A DNA stretch of 64,000 nucleotides from Rhodococcus yunnanensis NBRC 103083 (GTDB taxonomy: Bacteria; Actinomycetota; Actinomycetes; Mycobacteriales; Mycobacteriaceae): NCBI RefSeq assembly GCF_001895005.1, contig NZ_BCXH01000010.1:62001-126000 (forward strand), read 5' to 3'. Positions 24,321 through 32,782 of this stretch are shown here, in pieces (positions within the stretch are counted from its first letter, which is position 1; each line of letters starts with the position of its first letter). The notes under the pieces were generated by a model. That model was not told where the DNA came from. It did no database searches and saw only the letters and a program-made list of their open reading frames with translations. The position numbers and the translations under genes are program-made.

Positions 24321-25772
24321 ATGAGCCCGCCTCCTGAGGACAACCCCACGGAAGTCGCGGGAGACTTGGGCGAATTGCATGCTGTGCTGCCTGCAGTGCT
24401 GACGCCTGGGCGGTTCGTGCCTGCGGCGCTTGCGATGGCATTCGAGAACTCGGTCGCCGCCATCGCCGAGCGTGCGGGTTACTCCGTACAGTACGACCCG
24501 AGCGGCGTCGCAGCCGAGGACGTGTTCGACGGGATGACACACGAAGAGATCTACCTCAAAGTGTCGAATTTCGATCCGTCCAATCTGGTTCGAACCGCCG
24601 ACAACTGGAGAAATCTCGGCGCCGCCGCGGCAACGGACGTCGATCGATTCGCAACGTCGATCGCCGGCGTCATCGGTGACGGATGGCAGGGCGCTGCAGC
24701 GGACGCCGCCTGTGCAGGCGTGAAGCGATACTCGGTGTCGGCGATCAACCTGATGATCGCCTCCCACCAATTCGCCAGCAAGTTCGCGAGCGCCGATACC
24801 GGGCTCGAACGCACCAAGAGCACCATTGCGGCCCCCGAGCCGATCACCAAGGGCGACAAATTGATCGACATCGTCGCCTCGGTCGGCAATCTGGTCGCGC
24901 CCGGTTCGATGAAGACCGCGCAGTTCGTGCGGGACGAGGCGGAGGAGCAAGCACGCACGGTCATGAGGACCGTGTATCGACCGGCGATTCACGAGGCAGG
25001 TACCCAGATACCGGTTCTGCCGCGAGCGGTCGATCCGACGAGTGGATCCGACGGTCTTCCCGGAACGGGGGGTGCCTCCGGCTCGTCGGGCCGAAGCGGG
25101 TTCTCGCCGTACGGTCCGTCCTCCTCGTCCGCGCCCTACGGGCCGGTCGGGAGCGGTGGCTCCGAACTCGGTTCACCTCCGTCGACGCAGACATCGCCAG
25201 GATCGGGCACGGCAGTGCCTGCGGATGCGCTGTCTGCGCAGGACACGGCGACCACGGCGTCGAGCTGGGCGCCCACCGAATCCGGCCTCGGCTCGTCGCC
25301 TGGCACCTCCGCCGCTGCGGCCACCCAGTCGCCGTCGAGTGGCACGGGTACCCCGGGCGGCGCAGGCACCTCGGGCGGTTCGATGATCGGTGGCCCGGTG
25401 AACGGCTCACCGGATTCCAGGAGTCGCGGATTCGGCAACCGCGGTGGTGGGGCCGGCTCGGGATTCGGCGGCGCAGGGGGTTCAGGGCTTACAGGCGCAC
25501 CGCTCGGGGGTTCAGGGCTCGGGGGTTCACCGCTCGGGGGTCCACAGCTCGGGGGTGCGGGCGGCGCCACGTCCTCCGGTCTCGGCGCCTCGGCGGCGCA
25601 GGGCCGACCGGGCGCACCGGGCATGGGGGCGATGGGGCCAGGTGCAGGCCGAGGAGGACCCGGGGGCGGCGACGATGTCCACAAGACACCCGGCTATCTC
25701 ATCGACGCGGTCAACGGAGACGAACTGATCGGCACGCTGCCACTCGTCGCACCCCCGGTGCTCGGAGAATGA
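24321..25772 (+). CDS. PPE-like / WXG-motif protein with Gly-rich linker, probable ESX substrate
   Basis: A 483-residue protein. The N-terminal helical half (about 1-235) has a WxG turn, DGWQGAAADAA, between two long helices, the mark of WXG100/PPE proteins exported by type VII secretion. A long Gly/Ser/Pro/Ala-rich low-complexity region (about 245-445) contains LGGSGLGGSPLGGPQLGG. The C-terminus TPGYLIDAVNGDELIGTLPLVAPPVLGE resembles the conserved tail of actinobacterial EspB/PPE-like ESX proteins. ATG at 24321 follows GGAGGA. It overlaps the EspG-like gene by 4 bp, as PPE-chaperone pairs do. No ESX machinery gene is in the window. Confidence 0.8.
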   Translation: MSPPPEDNPTEVAGDLGELHAVLPAVLTPGRFVPAALAMAFENSVAAIAERAGYSVQYDPSGVAAEDVFDGMTHEEIYLKVSNFDPSNLVRTADNWRNLGAAAATDVDRFATSIAGVIGDGWQGAAADAACAGVKRYSVSAINLMIASHQFASKFASADTGLERTKSTIAAPEPITKGDKLIDIVASVGNLVAPGSMKTAQFVRDEAEEQARTVMRTVYRPAIHEAGTQIPVLPRAVDPTSGSDGLPGTGGASGSSGRSGFSPYGPSSSSAPYGPVGSGGSELGSPPSTQTSPGSGTAVPADALSAQDTATTASSWAPTESGLGSSPGTSAAAATQSPSSGTGTPGGAGTSGGSMIGGPVNGSPDSRSRGFGNRGGGAGSGFGGAGGSGLTGAPLGGSGLGGSPLGGPQLGGAGGATSSGLGASAAQGRPGAPGMGAMGPGAGRGGPGGGDDVHKTPGYLIDAVNGDELIGTLPLVAPPVLGE

Positions 25773-26515
25773 GCGAGCGCGAATGGACTCTCGCCGGCCT
25801 CGAGTTTCGAATTCTGATGGAGAGGTCCGGCCGGGACCGCCTTCCGTTTCCTCTGCAGTTCCGACCTAACGTCGATTCCGCGGCCGACTATCACCGTCAG
25901 CGGCACCAAGCGAACACCAGAGCCACCGATATTTCCGACGCCGATCTGCGAACTGCATTTCACGTCATCGTCGAACCCGACTATCGCATCGAGATGGTCG
26001 GGCACACCAGGACCGGATCCGGTTACACGAAGCTGCGAGCACATGCTGCGGTTCGCCACGACCTCGGCGTGGTTCTGCTCCAACAGCCTGGAGTCGACGA
26101 CGCGACGGGCGGGGACGTCGCCGTGCGGCTCGTCGAGTATCACCGGGCGCCCGGTCTGGTGCTTGCGTCGTTGCCTGCGTGCGGTGCCGGCCGCCAGCGA
26201 CGTCTCGATGTTCGACGGCCCGTGGGTGATTCACAGAATCGTCTGTTGCGCACCGCAACACGGACCACCGATGAAGAGCAGTTCGAGCTGCTGCTCGGCC
26301 GGGAAAGATCGAGCGCAGGAGAGATCCTCGTGTGCCCTGGGTCCTCGGTCGACGGTAGGCCCGACGACACGACGATCGGCTTTCAGTGGGTGGACGTGGC
26401 AGGCGACGGCAGGTACATCGTTCTGCACGGTTCGACCGTGAGCATTGTCCCGGCCGCCGTCGACGAACTGGTGTCCGAGGTGAGACGCGCGATCGACGCA
26501 GCCGGCGTGACGTAG
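25769..26515 (+). CDS. EspG-family ESX secretion-associated chaperone-like protein
   Basis: A 248-residue soluble protein. The start MSEREWTLAGLEFRILMERSGRDRLPFPL, the central VEPDYRIEMVG and the pattern of a repeated alpha/beta half with a C-terminal helix fit the EspG family, cytosolic chaperones that hold PE/PPE-type substrates before export. ATG overlaps the stop of the PPE-like gene (ATGA). The tight coupling to a PPE-like gene supports the assignment more than the sequence alone does. Confidence 0.75.
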   Translation: MSEREWTLAGLEFRILMERSGRDRLPFPLQFRPNVDSAADYHRQRHQANTRATDISDADLRTAFHVIVEPDYRIEMVGHTRTGSGYTKLRAHAAVRHDLGVVLLQQPGVDDATGGDVAVRLVEYHRAPGLVLASLPACGAGRQRRLDVRRPVGDSQNRLLRTATRTTDEEQFELLLGRERSSAGEILVCPGSSVDGRPDDTTIGFQWVDVAGDGRYIVLHGSTVSIVPAAVDELVSEVRRAIDAAGVT

Positions 26516-26620
26516 TGCGCCTACTGCCCACCGGGGAACTCGAGACCGTCAACCGGACAAAACGACCCAGTACATTGGTGAGAGACATCAGCTTTCCCCT
26601 CTCGAACCGAAGGACACACA

Positions 26621-27847
26621 TTGTCTGCTCCCGCCGGTCAACCCTTGGTGAAGGGCCAGAACGGTCCGATCACTGCCGACGACGTGATTGTCGCCGTCCA
26701 GCTCACCGCACCCGCGGACCTGTCAGCACTCCTGGTGGGCGCGGACGGCAAAGTACGCACCGACGCCGACTTCGTGTTCTTCAATCAGCCGACCGGGCCA
26801 GGTGTTCGTCTGGTCCCCGGTTCATCGGGGCAGCCCTCGCAGCTGTCCATCTCGCTCGCGCAGATTCCCGCAGACATCGAGCAGATCCGTGCGGTCATCA
26901 CCCTCGAGGACGCGTCGAGCAGTTTCGGCCGGTCCGCGCCGCCGAGTGCGTTCGTCACCGATGCCCGAGGAAACGCGCTCTATCACTACTCGGTCGACGG
27001 TCTGAGCAGTGAATCGATAGTGATCGCGCTCGAGGTGTATAGACGTGCAGGCGGATGGAAGGTTCGTGCGGTCGGCCAGGGCTACTCGGGCGGGTTCGCA
27101 GCGCTTGTCACCGATCACGGTGTGTCCGTGGACGATGCACCTGCAGCGCAACCGGCGGCAGCACCGACACCCCCACCGCCTGCACCTGCCCCGACTCCCG
27201 CTCCGACCCCCGCACCCGCGGCCACGACGGGACCGCCCGAGGTCAGTCTGACCAAGGCGCGGCCCGTCAGCCTCACCAAAGGCCAGAAGGTCACCCTCCG
27301 CAAGGACGGCGGTGTGGCGTTGACGATCATCCGAATGGGCCTCGGCTGGGATCCGATGCCCTCGCCGAAGAAATCGAGCTTCTTCGGCGGCGGCGGAAAG
27401 GGCGGCAACATCGACCTCGACGCTTCGGCGATCATGTTCGCGGGCCGGAACGTCGCCGATGTCGTCTACTACGGGCAGTTGAAGGCGAAGGACGGTTCGA
27501 TCCTGCATCAGGGTGACAACCTGACCGGCGAGGGCGAAGGCGACGACGAAGTGGTCAACGTCGACCTGACTCGGGTGCCGCCGAACGTGACGGCAATCGT
27601 GTTCACCGTGACGTCGTACCGCGGCCAGACGTTCGAGCAGATCCAGAACGCGTTCTGCCGACTCGTCGACGACACCAACAACGTCGAGTTGGCGCGTTTC
27701 ACCCTGCAGGGCGGCATGCCCTTCACCGGACTAGTCATGGCCAAGGTCTACCGAGACGGCGCCAACTGGAAGCTGCAGGCGATCGGTGACGGCATCAACG
27801 CCAAGCATGCGGGCGAGGCCGTACCGCACCTCGGCAAGTACATCTGA
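26621..27847 (+). CDS. Double TerD-domain protein
   Basis: A 408-residue protein with two TerD domains joined by a Pro/Ala-rich linker (PTPPPPAPAPTPAPTPAPA, near 183-201). The C-terminal domain keeps the acidic Ca-site motifs NIDLDASAIMF and [16 protein letters not shown]. The N-terminal domain has the fold marks (AVGQGYSGGFAALVTDHGV) but its first acidic motif is replaced by PADLSALLVG, so it probably binds Ca poorly or not at all. I use the TTG at 26621 after GAAGGA; no closer ATG fits. The gene ends inside the 21-bp tandem array and converges on the GT-C gene. Confidence 0.88.
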   Translation: MSAPAGQPLVKGQNGPITADDVIVAVQLTAPADLSALLVGADGKVRTDADFVFFNQPTGPGVRLVPGSSGQPSQLSISLAQIPADIEQIRAVITLEDASSSFGRSAPPSAFVTDARGNALYHYSVDGLSSESIVIALEVYRRAGGWKVRAVGQGYSGGFAALVTDHGVSVDDAPAAQPAAAPTPPPPAPAPTPAPTPAPAATTGPPEVSLTKARPVSLTKGQKVTLRKDGGVALTIIRMGLGWDPMPSPKKSSFFGGGGKGGNIDLDASAIMFAGRNVADVVYYGQLKAKDGSILHQGDNLTGEGEGDDEVVNVDLTRVPPNVTAIVFTVTSYRGQTFEQIQNAFCRLVDDTNNVELARFTLQGGMPFTGLVMAKVYRDGANWKLQAIGDGINAKHAGEAVPHLGKYI

Positions 27848-27920
27848 CGGTCACACCCGTACATCTGACGGTCACACCAGTACATCTGACGGTCACACCA
27901 GTACATCTGACGGTCACACC
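27837..27920. repeat. 4 x 21-bp tandem repeat holding the stop codons of two convergent genes
   Basis: Copies at 27837-27857, 27858-27878, 27879-27899 and 27900-27920; three are identical and the second differs at its first base. Each copy holds TACATCTGA on plus (the end of the TerD gene; its stop lies in copy 1) and a TGA on minus (the GT-C gene stop, 27914-27916, lies in copy 4). Confidence 0.95.
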
Positions 27921-29491
27921 GTGGGCACAGGGGCCTTCGAACGATGGGGCATCGGTGTTCCGCGGTGGACGTCGGGTGCCCCGTCCAGTACCCCGCCCAC
28001 GGGATCGTCGACGCCGCCGCGCCGAACGAGGTCCTCCGACGGTCGGTAGATCTGCCGAACCACCAGCGCGCACAACCCGATCACCGCCAGGTCACGCACG
28101 ACGACGGCCGAGGTGAACCACTGCTCGGGTACACCCTTGTCGGCGACACCGAGGTAGTAGTACATCCGCGGAAACCACACAGCGGCATCGATGGCCATCC
28201 ACGCCAGCAACAGTCGTCGATGCGGTAACGCGAGCACCGCAAGCGGAACCAGCCAGAGCGAGTACTGCGGACTCCACACCTTGTTGGTCAACAGAAACCC
28301 TGCCACGACGAGAAACCCCAACTGCGCCAACCGCGGACGCGTCGGCGCATTCATGGTGACGTAGGCGATCGCCACGCACACCACCACGAACAGTACGAGC
28401 GTGATCGCGTTGAGGAACAGCGGTTTGTCGCCGGGATACAGCGTGCCGTCGAATCCTTTCCATCCGGTGAAGGAGGTCACCACGTTGTAGATCGAGTCGG
28501 GATCGGCGCCTCTGGCCGAGTTCAGCCGGAAGAACTCGTACCAACCGCTCGGATAGAGAAGTGCGATGGGCAGATTGACGGCGAGCCATGCCGCGAGAGT
28601 TGCACACGCCGTGGTGCCCCACTCTCGCATTTTCCCTGCGCGCCAGCACAATACGAGCAACGGACCGAGCAGGAGCAGCGGATACAGCTTGGTCGCACCA
28701 CCGAGCCCCAGCAGCACTCCGGCGAGCACCGGACGCTTCCGTCCCCACGCGAGAATCCCGCACGCGGCGAAAGCCGTTGCCAGAGCGTCGAAGTTGGTGA
28801 ATCCGTGCACTATCACCAACGGCGACCCGGCGACGAGCGCCGCATCCCAGATCCGCCTGCCCGCGGAGATGGCCGTCGCCCACACCGTGACCAGCCACGC
28901 CAGCGCCAATCCGATCACCACGACGTCGAAATAGATCACGACCGGCAGGGCCTGCGGCAACCACGGCGCCGAGTTCCACATCTTGGCCACGACCATCGAT
29001 CCGTACTGGTACAGACCTGAGAGCACCGGATACTCCATGTACCGGACCTGGACCGCGCCGTCGGTGGCTACTTCCTCCCACGACTTCTTGTACGGGAACG
29101 CACCCTCGTCGAGGCGCTCCGCACCGTAGAGGGGGACGGTATCGGAGTAGCACATCGCGACGTACTGCCTGCTGCCACTCCAGTCGAGCCCGAGTGCGCC
29201 GTCAGGACCGTTGGGCGCCTGCTGAATACATCCCGCTTTGGCGAACCAGCCGAAACTCAGGAACACCACCGCAAGGAGCAGAAGCACACGCAACGGCGTC
29301 ATGAACCGTTGACGGCCGATCAGCGCGTGCGCACCCGCAGAACCACCGATGACCGCAGATACTTCTGCGATCATCGGATCGTTGCCTGCCGGCAGATCGC
29401 GGAGTCCGTCGGACGAGCGATCCTGTGCCAGCGGGGCGGGGCTCGCTGGAATTCTGCCCGCACCCGGCCGGGAGGATCTGTCGTCGCTCAC
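27914..29491 (-). CDS. GT-C glycosyltransferase-like membrane protein, cotranscribed with ponA
   Basis: A membrane protein of about 525 residues with some ten helices. It shows the GT87/DUF2029 pattern EYPVLSGLYQYGSM, GGATKLYPLLLLGPLL and NKVWSPQYSLWLVPL, and is a paralog of the protein at 13838. A similar gene follows ponA1 in mycobacteria (Rv0051 position). I place the start at GTG 29491, 11 bp after the ponA stop and without a clear ribosome site; the first 70 residues are cytosolic, and an ATG near 29358 is an alternative. It probably modifies a cell-envelope glycan or lipid. Its stop lies in the 21-bp repeat array. Confidence 0.8.
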   Translation of the reverse strand: MSDDRSSRPGAGRIPASPAPLAQDRSSDGLRDLPAGNDPMIAEVSAVIGGSAGAHALIGRQRFMTPLRVLLLLAVVFLSFGWFAKAGCIQQAPNGPDGALGLDWSGSRQYVAMCYSDTVPLYGAERLDEGAFPYKKSWEEVATDGAVQVRYMEYPVLSGLYQYGSMVVAKMWNSAPWLPQALPVVIYFDVVVIGLALAWLVTVWATAISAGRRIWDAALVAGSPLVIVHGFTNFDALATAFAACGILAWGRKRPVLAGVLLGLGGATKLYPLLLLGPLLVLCWRAGKMREWGTTACATLAAWLAVNLPIALLYPSGWYEFFRLNSARGADPDSIYNVVTSFTGWKGFDGTLYPGDKPLFLNAITLVLFVVVCVAIAYVTMNAPTRPRLAQLGFLVVAGFLLTNKVWSPQYSLWLVPLAVLALPHRRLLLAWMAIDAAVWFPRMYYYLGVADKGVPEQWFTSAVVVRDLAVIGLCALVVRQIYRPSEDLVRRGGVDDPVGGVLDGAPDVHRGTPMPHRSKAPVPTV

Positions 29492-29502
29492 GGAAGTGAA
29501 GG

Positions 29503-32193
29503 CTACCGGGCCGGTTCCGGCTCGATCTCCTCCCCGGGAGGCTGCGGAGTGACCGGCGCTGCGGGCGTCGGCGCAGGCGCAAGGCCGGGCAGTGGAATCG
29601 TCACACCGGGAAGGATCTCGACCTGCCGCGGCGTGATCACCACCGGCGGCGAGATCTCCGTCGGAATCGGCAGTGTGATCGGAGGAATGGTGGTGGTGGG
29701 CGCCACCGTCGTCGTCGGAGCAGGTGCGCTGTACTGCGGCACACCTGCCTGCCCGGCAATCGGTTCCGGCGTCGGGAACGTCTCGTTCGACGTCCCGTCC
29801 AACGCCCCGTCCATGGTGTCCTTCCAGATGTCCGAGGGAATACCCGATCCGTAGATCGGCCCGCCGTAGCTGTTCTGGAGCGGGAGGCCCTGCTCGGTGC
29901 CGACCCACACCGCGGTGGACAGCGACGGCGTGTAGCCGACCATCCATGCGTCCTTGTTGTCCCCGGTGTCACCGAGCTGCGCGGTGCCGGTCTTGGCCGC
30001 GGACTGCCTGCCGTCAGCGAGGTTGTGACTGTTGGAGTACCCGGCGATCGGACGCATCGCTGCGGTGACATTGTCGGCGACCGCAGCGGAGGTGACCTGC
30101 TCGCCCGCCTCGGTGCCGCGGTCGAGCAGCACCGTGCCGTCGGCCGTCACGACGCGCTGCACGAAGTGCGGAGTGTGGTGAACACCCGATGCCGCAAGAG
30201 TGGCGTACGCCGATGCCATGTCGATGACGCGCGACTGGTACTGGCCGAGCACGATTCCGTTGTTCGGGCCGACTCCACCTGCTTCGGTGAGCGTCGGACC
30301 GACACCGGGAAGCTCCTCCGCGACGCCCAGCTTGTGGGCCATGTCGGCGATCGCCTGCGGGCCGTTGTCCATCTCCAGCTGCATGCGGTAGAAGCTCGTG
30401 TTGAGCGACCGCTTGAGTGCTTCGGCGATGGTGCAGGTGCCGCAGGACTCGCCTTCGACGTTGCCGATCGAGATCCCGTTGACGGTCAACGGGGAGCTGT
30501 CGTACATCTGTGACAGCGGAATGCCCTGGTCGAGCGCAGCGGCAAGCCCGAAGACCTTGAACGAGGACCCGGTCTGGAGACCGGACTGCGCGAAATCGTA
30601 ACCGCGGCCGTCCGCCCCGCCGTAGTACGACTTGACCGCACCGGTACGTGGATCGATCGAGACCGAGGCCGTGCGCAGCTCGGACGGCTCGTCCTCGAGA
30701 TTGGAGTTGACCGCATCGATCGCCGCAGCCTGGGCTACCGGATCGATGGTGGTGGTGATCTGCAGACCCTCGGTGTTGAGGTCCTGCTCACTGACCCCTG
30801 CATCGGACAACTCGCGCAACACCTGAGCCTTGATGAGCCCGTTCGGACCGCTGTCGGTGTCGTCGTTGGACGCGAGAGCACTCGGCACCCACTGCGGATA
30901 CAGCATCGCAGCACGCTGCGCCTGCTCCAGATTTCCCTGGGACACCATGCCGTCGAGCACATAGTCCCAGCGGGACTGCGCACCCTCCGGATTGAATTCC
31001 GGGTCGAGTCCGGACGGCTGCTGAATGGTCGCCGCGAGTACGGCACCCTCCTCGATCGACAACTGCTCGACCGGCTTGCCGAAGTACGCCGTCGACGCAG
31101 CCGCGATGCCGTACGCGCCACGCCCGAAGTAGATGGTGTTGAGATACGCCGCGAGAATGTCGTCCTTGGACCACTGCCGCGCCATCTTCGAAGAGATGAC
31201 GAGTTCGCGCATCTTGCGCGTCAGTGTCCGCTCGGACCCGACGAGCGCGTTCTTGACGTACTGCTGTGTGATGGTCGATCCGCCGCCCGCGCTGTCGCGA
31301 CCGAGAACGTTGTCACGAAGTGCACGTCCGAATCCGGTGATGGAGAACCCGGGGTTGGAGTAGAAATCGCGGTCCTCGGCGGACAGCACTGCATTGCGTA
31401 CGTGCAACGGAATCTGGTCGATCGTCACATCGGTGCGATTGCCCTCGGGCGGTACTACCTTGCCGAGCACGCTCGTGCCGTCCGACGCGAGGATCGTCGC
31501 CACCTGATTGGTCTTGATGTCGCCTGGGCGAGGCACGTCCTCGACCGTGTACGCGACCATGAACGTCAGAATCGGGATGATCAAGCCCAACGCGACAAGC
31601 ACGTACAACGTTCGACGAACTGTGCGCCATCGGGACTTCTTCTTCGTTTTCGCGGCAGAACCTCTCTCGGGCGGCTCGGGCGGTTCGCTGCCCGAAGAGC
31701 GTACGGATGGATCGTCCGGTGGCCCCGGTGGTTGCGCAGGCGGAATTCCGCCCGCGGCCCGGGACGTCGGAAGTGCGGAATCGGCGCCGCGTCCTGGCAC
31801 CGGCGGTCGTCCGGGCGGCGGACCTACCGGCCGTCGGCCAGGAGGCGGCCCACCGGCTGCAGGACCGCCGGCTGCAGGACCACCGCGCTGCGGCGGGCCG
31901 AGCGGTCTTCCTTGGGCATCGCGCCGCATCGGCGGCGGGCCGAGCGGCCTGCCCTGTGCATCACGACGGATGGGCGGCGGGCCTGCCGGGCGCGGCGGAC
32001 CCGAAGGCGGCTGGCCGGTGGGGCGCGGCGGCGTCGGGCGTCCGCTCGGGGGCGGGCCCGCGGGCGGCGGACCGGATGGAGAACCTGATGGTGGCGGGCC
32101 CGCGGGACGCCTGCCGGGAGGCGGGTCGGAGGGTCGCCTGGGATCAGGATCTCCGGAACGACCGCCCGGCTGGTTGTCGTAGGGGTAACTCAC
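29503..32193 (-). CDS. ponA: Class A penicillin-binding protein (PonA1 type)
   Basis: An 896-residue bifunctional peptidoglycan synthase. A cytosolic Pro/Gly/Arg-rich tail (1-180) holds two 12-residue RRDAQGRPLGPP repeats. A membrane anchor follows (about 195-217), then GT51 (AVLSAEDRDFYSNPGF, GGSTITQQYVKNAL) and a transpeptidase with SxxK in TGSSFKVFG and the KTGTAQ motif. A Pro/Thr-rich C-terminal tail (about 815-896) is also seen in mycobacterial PonA1. The GTG at 32193 after GGAGA starts VSYPYDNQPGG; the long frame upstream overlaps the DUF5318 gene and is spurious. It lies in an operon with DUF5318 and the GT-C gene. Confidence 0.95.
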   Translation of the reverse strand: MSYPYDNQPGGRSGDPDPRRPSDPPPGRRPAGPPPSGSPSGPPPAGPPPSGRPTPPRPTGQPPSGPPRPAGPPPIRRDAQGRPLGPPPMRRDAQGRPLGPPQRGGPAAGGPAAGGPPPGRRPVGPPPGRPPVPGRGADSALPTSRAAGGIPPAQPPGPPDDPSVRSSGSEPPEPPERGSAAKTKKKSRWRTVRRTLYVLVALGLIIPILTFMVAYTVEDVPRPGDIKTNQVATILASDGTSVLGKVVPPEGNRTDVTIDQIPLHVRNAVLSAEDRDFYSNPGFSITGFGRALRDNVLGRDSAGGGSTITQQYVKNALVGSERTLTRKMRELVISSKMARQWSKDDILAAYLNTIYFGRGAYGIAAASTAYFGKPVEQLSIEEGAVLAATIQQPSGLDPEFNPEGAQSRWDYVLDGMVSQGNLEQAQRAAMLYPQWVPSALASNDDTDSGPNGLIKAQVLRELSDAGVSEQDLNTEGLQITTTIDPVAQAAAIDAVNSNLEDEPSELRTASVSIDPRTGAVKSYYGGADGRGYDFAQSGLQTGSSFKVFGLAAALDQGIPLSQMYDSSPLTVNGISIGNVEGESCGTCTIAEALKRSLNTSFYRMQLEMDNGPQAIADMAHKLGVAEELPGVGPTLTEAGGVGPNNGIVLGQYQSRVIDMASAYATLAASGVHHTPHFVQRVVTADGTVLLDRGTEAGEQVTSAAVADNVTAAMRPIAGYSNSHNLADGRQSAAKTGTAQLGDTGDNKDAWMVGYTPSLSTAVWVGTEQGLPLQNSYGGPIYGSGIPSDIWKDTMDGALDGTSNETFPTPEPIAGQAGVPQYSAPAPTTTVAPTTTIPPITLPIPTEISPPVVITPRQVEILPGVTIPLPGLAPAPTPAAPVTPQPPGEEIEPEPAR

Positions 32194-32263
32194 GTACAGG
32201 TCTCCAGTGTTTGCGGCAGGCACTTGTCGTATGCCGACCGGATTGATCAGCGAAGCGATTGTG

Positions 32264-32695
32264 TCATTCGCTCGCTGTTCGACGGTTCGGTTGGCGAGAT
32301 CCCGTACGCGAGCGCCTGGGCTGCTTCGGGGCAGGTACCGCGCCCAGCACGTAGGACTGGACCAGGTGATTCCAGCTGCAGGACCGGCACACTTCCACGA
32401 CGTGCACGGAGAACTCCTCCTGCGTCGCCGCCAGCCTGACCAACTCGTCGGACGTTCGAGCCGAACCGGACAGCGCACCGAGCTTTTCCCCGAAGACCCA
32501 GGACACGTGTGTGAGCTGTTCCTTACGGCAGATAGGGCACACCACGTCGCTGCCACGCCCATGGAACTTGGCTGCTCGCAGCAGGTACGGATCGGCGTCG
32601 CACACGGCACTGACCCCGGTCCTGCCCGAATAGACCTCGGCCAGCAGCGACCGTCGCTGAAGGGCGTAGTCCACCACCTGTCGCTGAAGTCGCAC
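32264..32695 (-). CDS. DUF5318 zinc-binding protein upstream of ponA
   Basis: A 143-residue protein. It begins VRLQRQVVDYALQRRSLLAEVYSGRTG, the conserved start of the DUF5318 family found directly upstream of ponA1 in mycobacteria (Rv0049 position). CPIC (residues 53-56) and CRSC (103-106) form a likely four-Cys zinc site. WVFGEKLG and SWNHLVQSYVLG are further conserved parts. The GTG start at 32695 agrees with the family. The basic C-terminus (PRRSRTGSRQPNRRT) is variable. Its function is unknown; the fixed linkage suggests a role in wall synthesis control. Confidence 0.87.
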   Translation of the reverse strand: MRLQRQVVDYALQRRSLLAEVYSGRTGVSAVCDADPYLLRAAKFHGRGSDVVCPICRKEQLTHVSWVFGEKLGALSGSARTSDELVRLAATQEEFSVHVVEVCRSCSWNHLVQSYVLGAVPAPKQPRRSRTGSRQPNRRTASE

Positions 32696-32782
32696 GAGGA
32701 CCAGAGTACGTGCGGCCGCGGACATGCGGGCCGGCCGCCATGTCCGGTGTCCGTTCCCGACGGCGGAAACTATGCTCCACCT

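Noticed and set aside
29492..29947. Upstream extension of the 27914-29491 membrane protein to a 677-residue protein
   Set aside because: It would overlap the ponA coding region by about 450 bp in another frame, has no membrane-protein or family character, and mycobacterial relatives start after ponA.
32194..32610. Longer N-terminus of the penicillin-binding protein (1035 residues)
   Set aside because: The extension is the shadow of the DUF5318 gene; a GTG with a ribosome site at 32193 gives the expected Pro-rich start.
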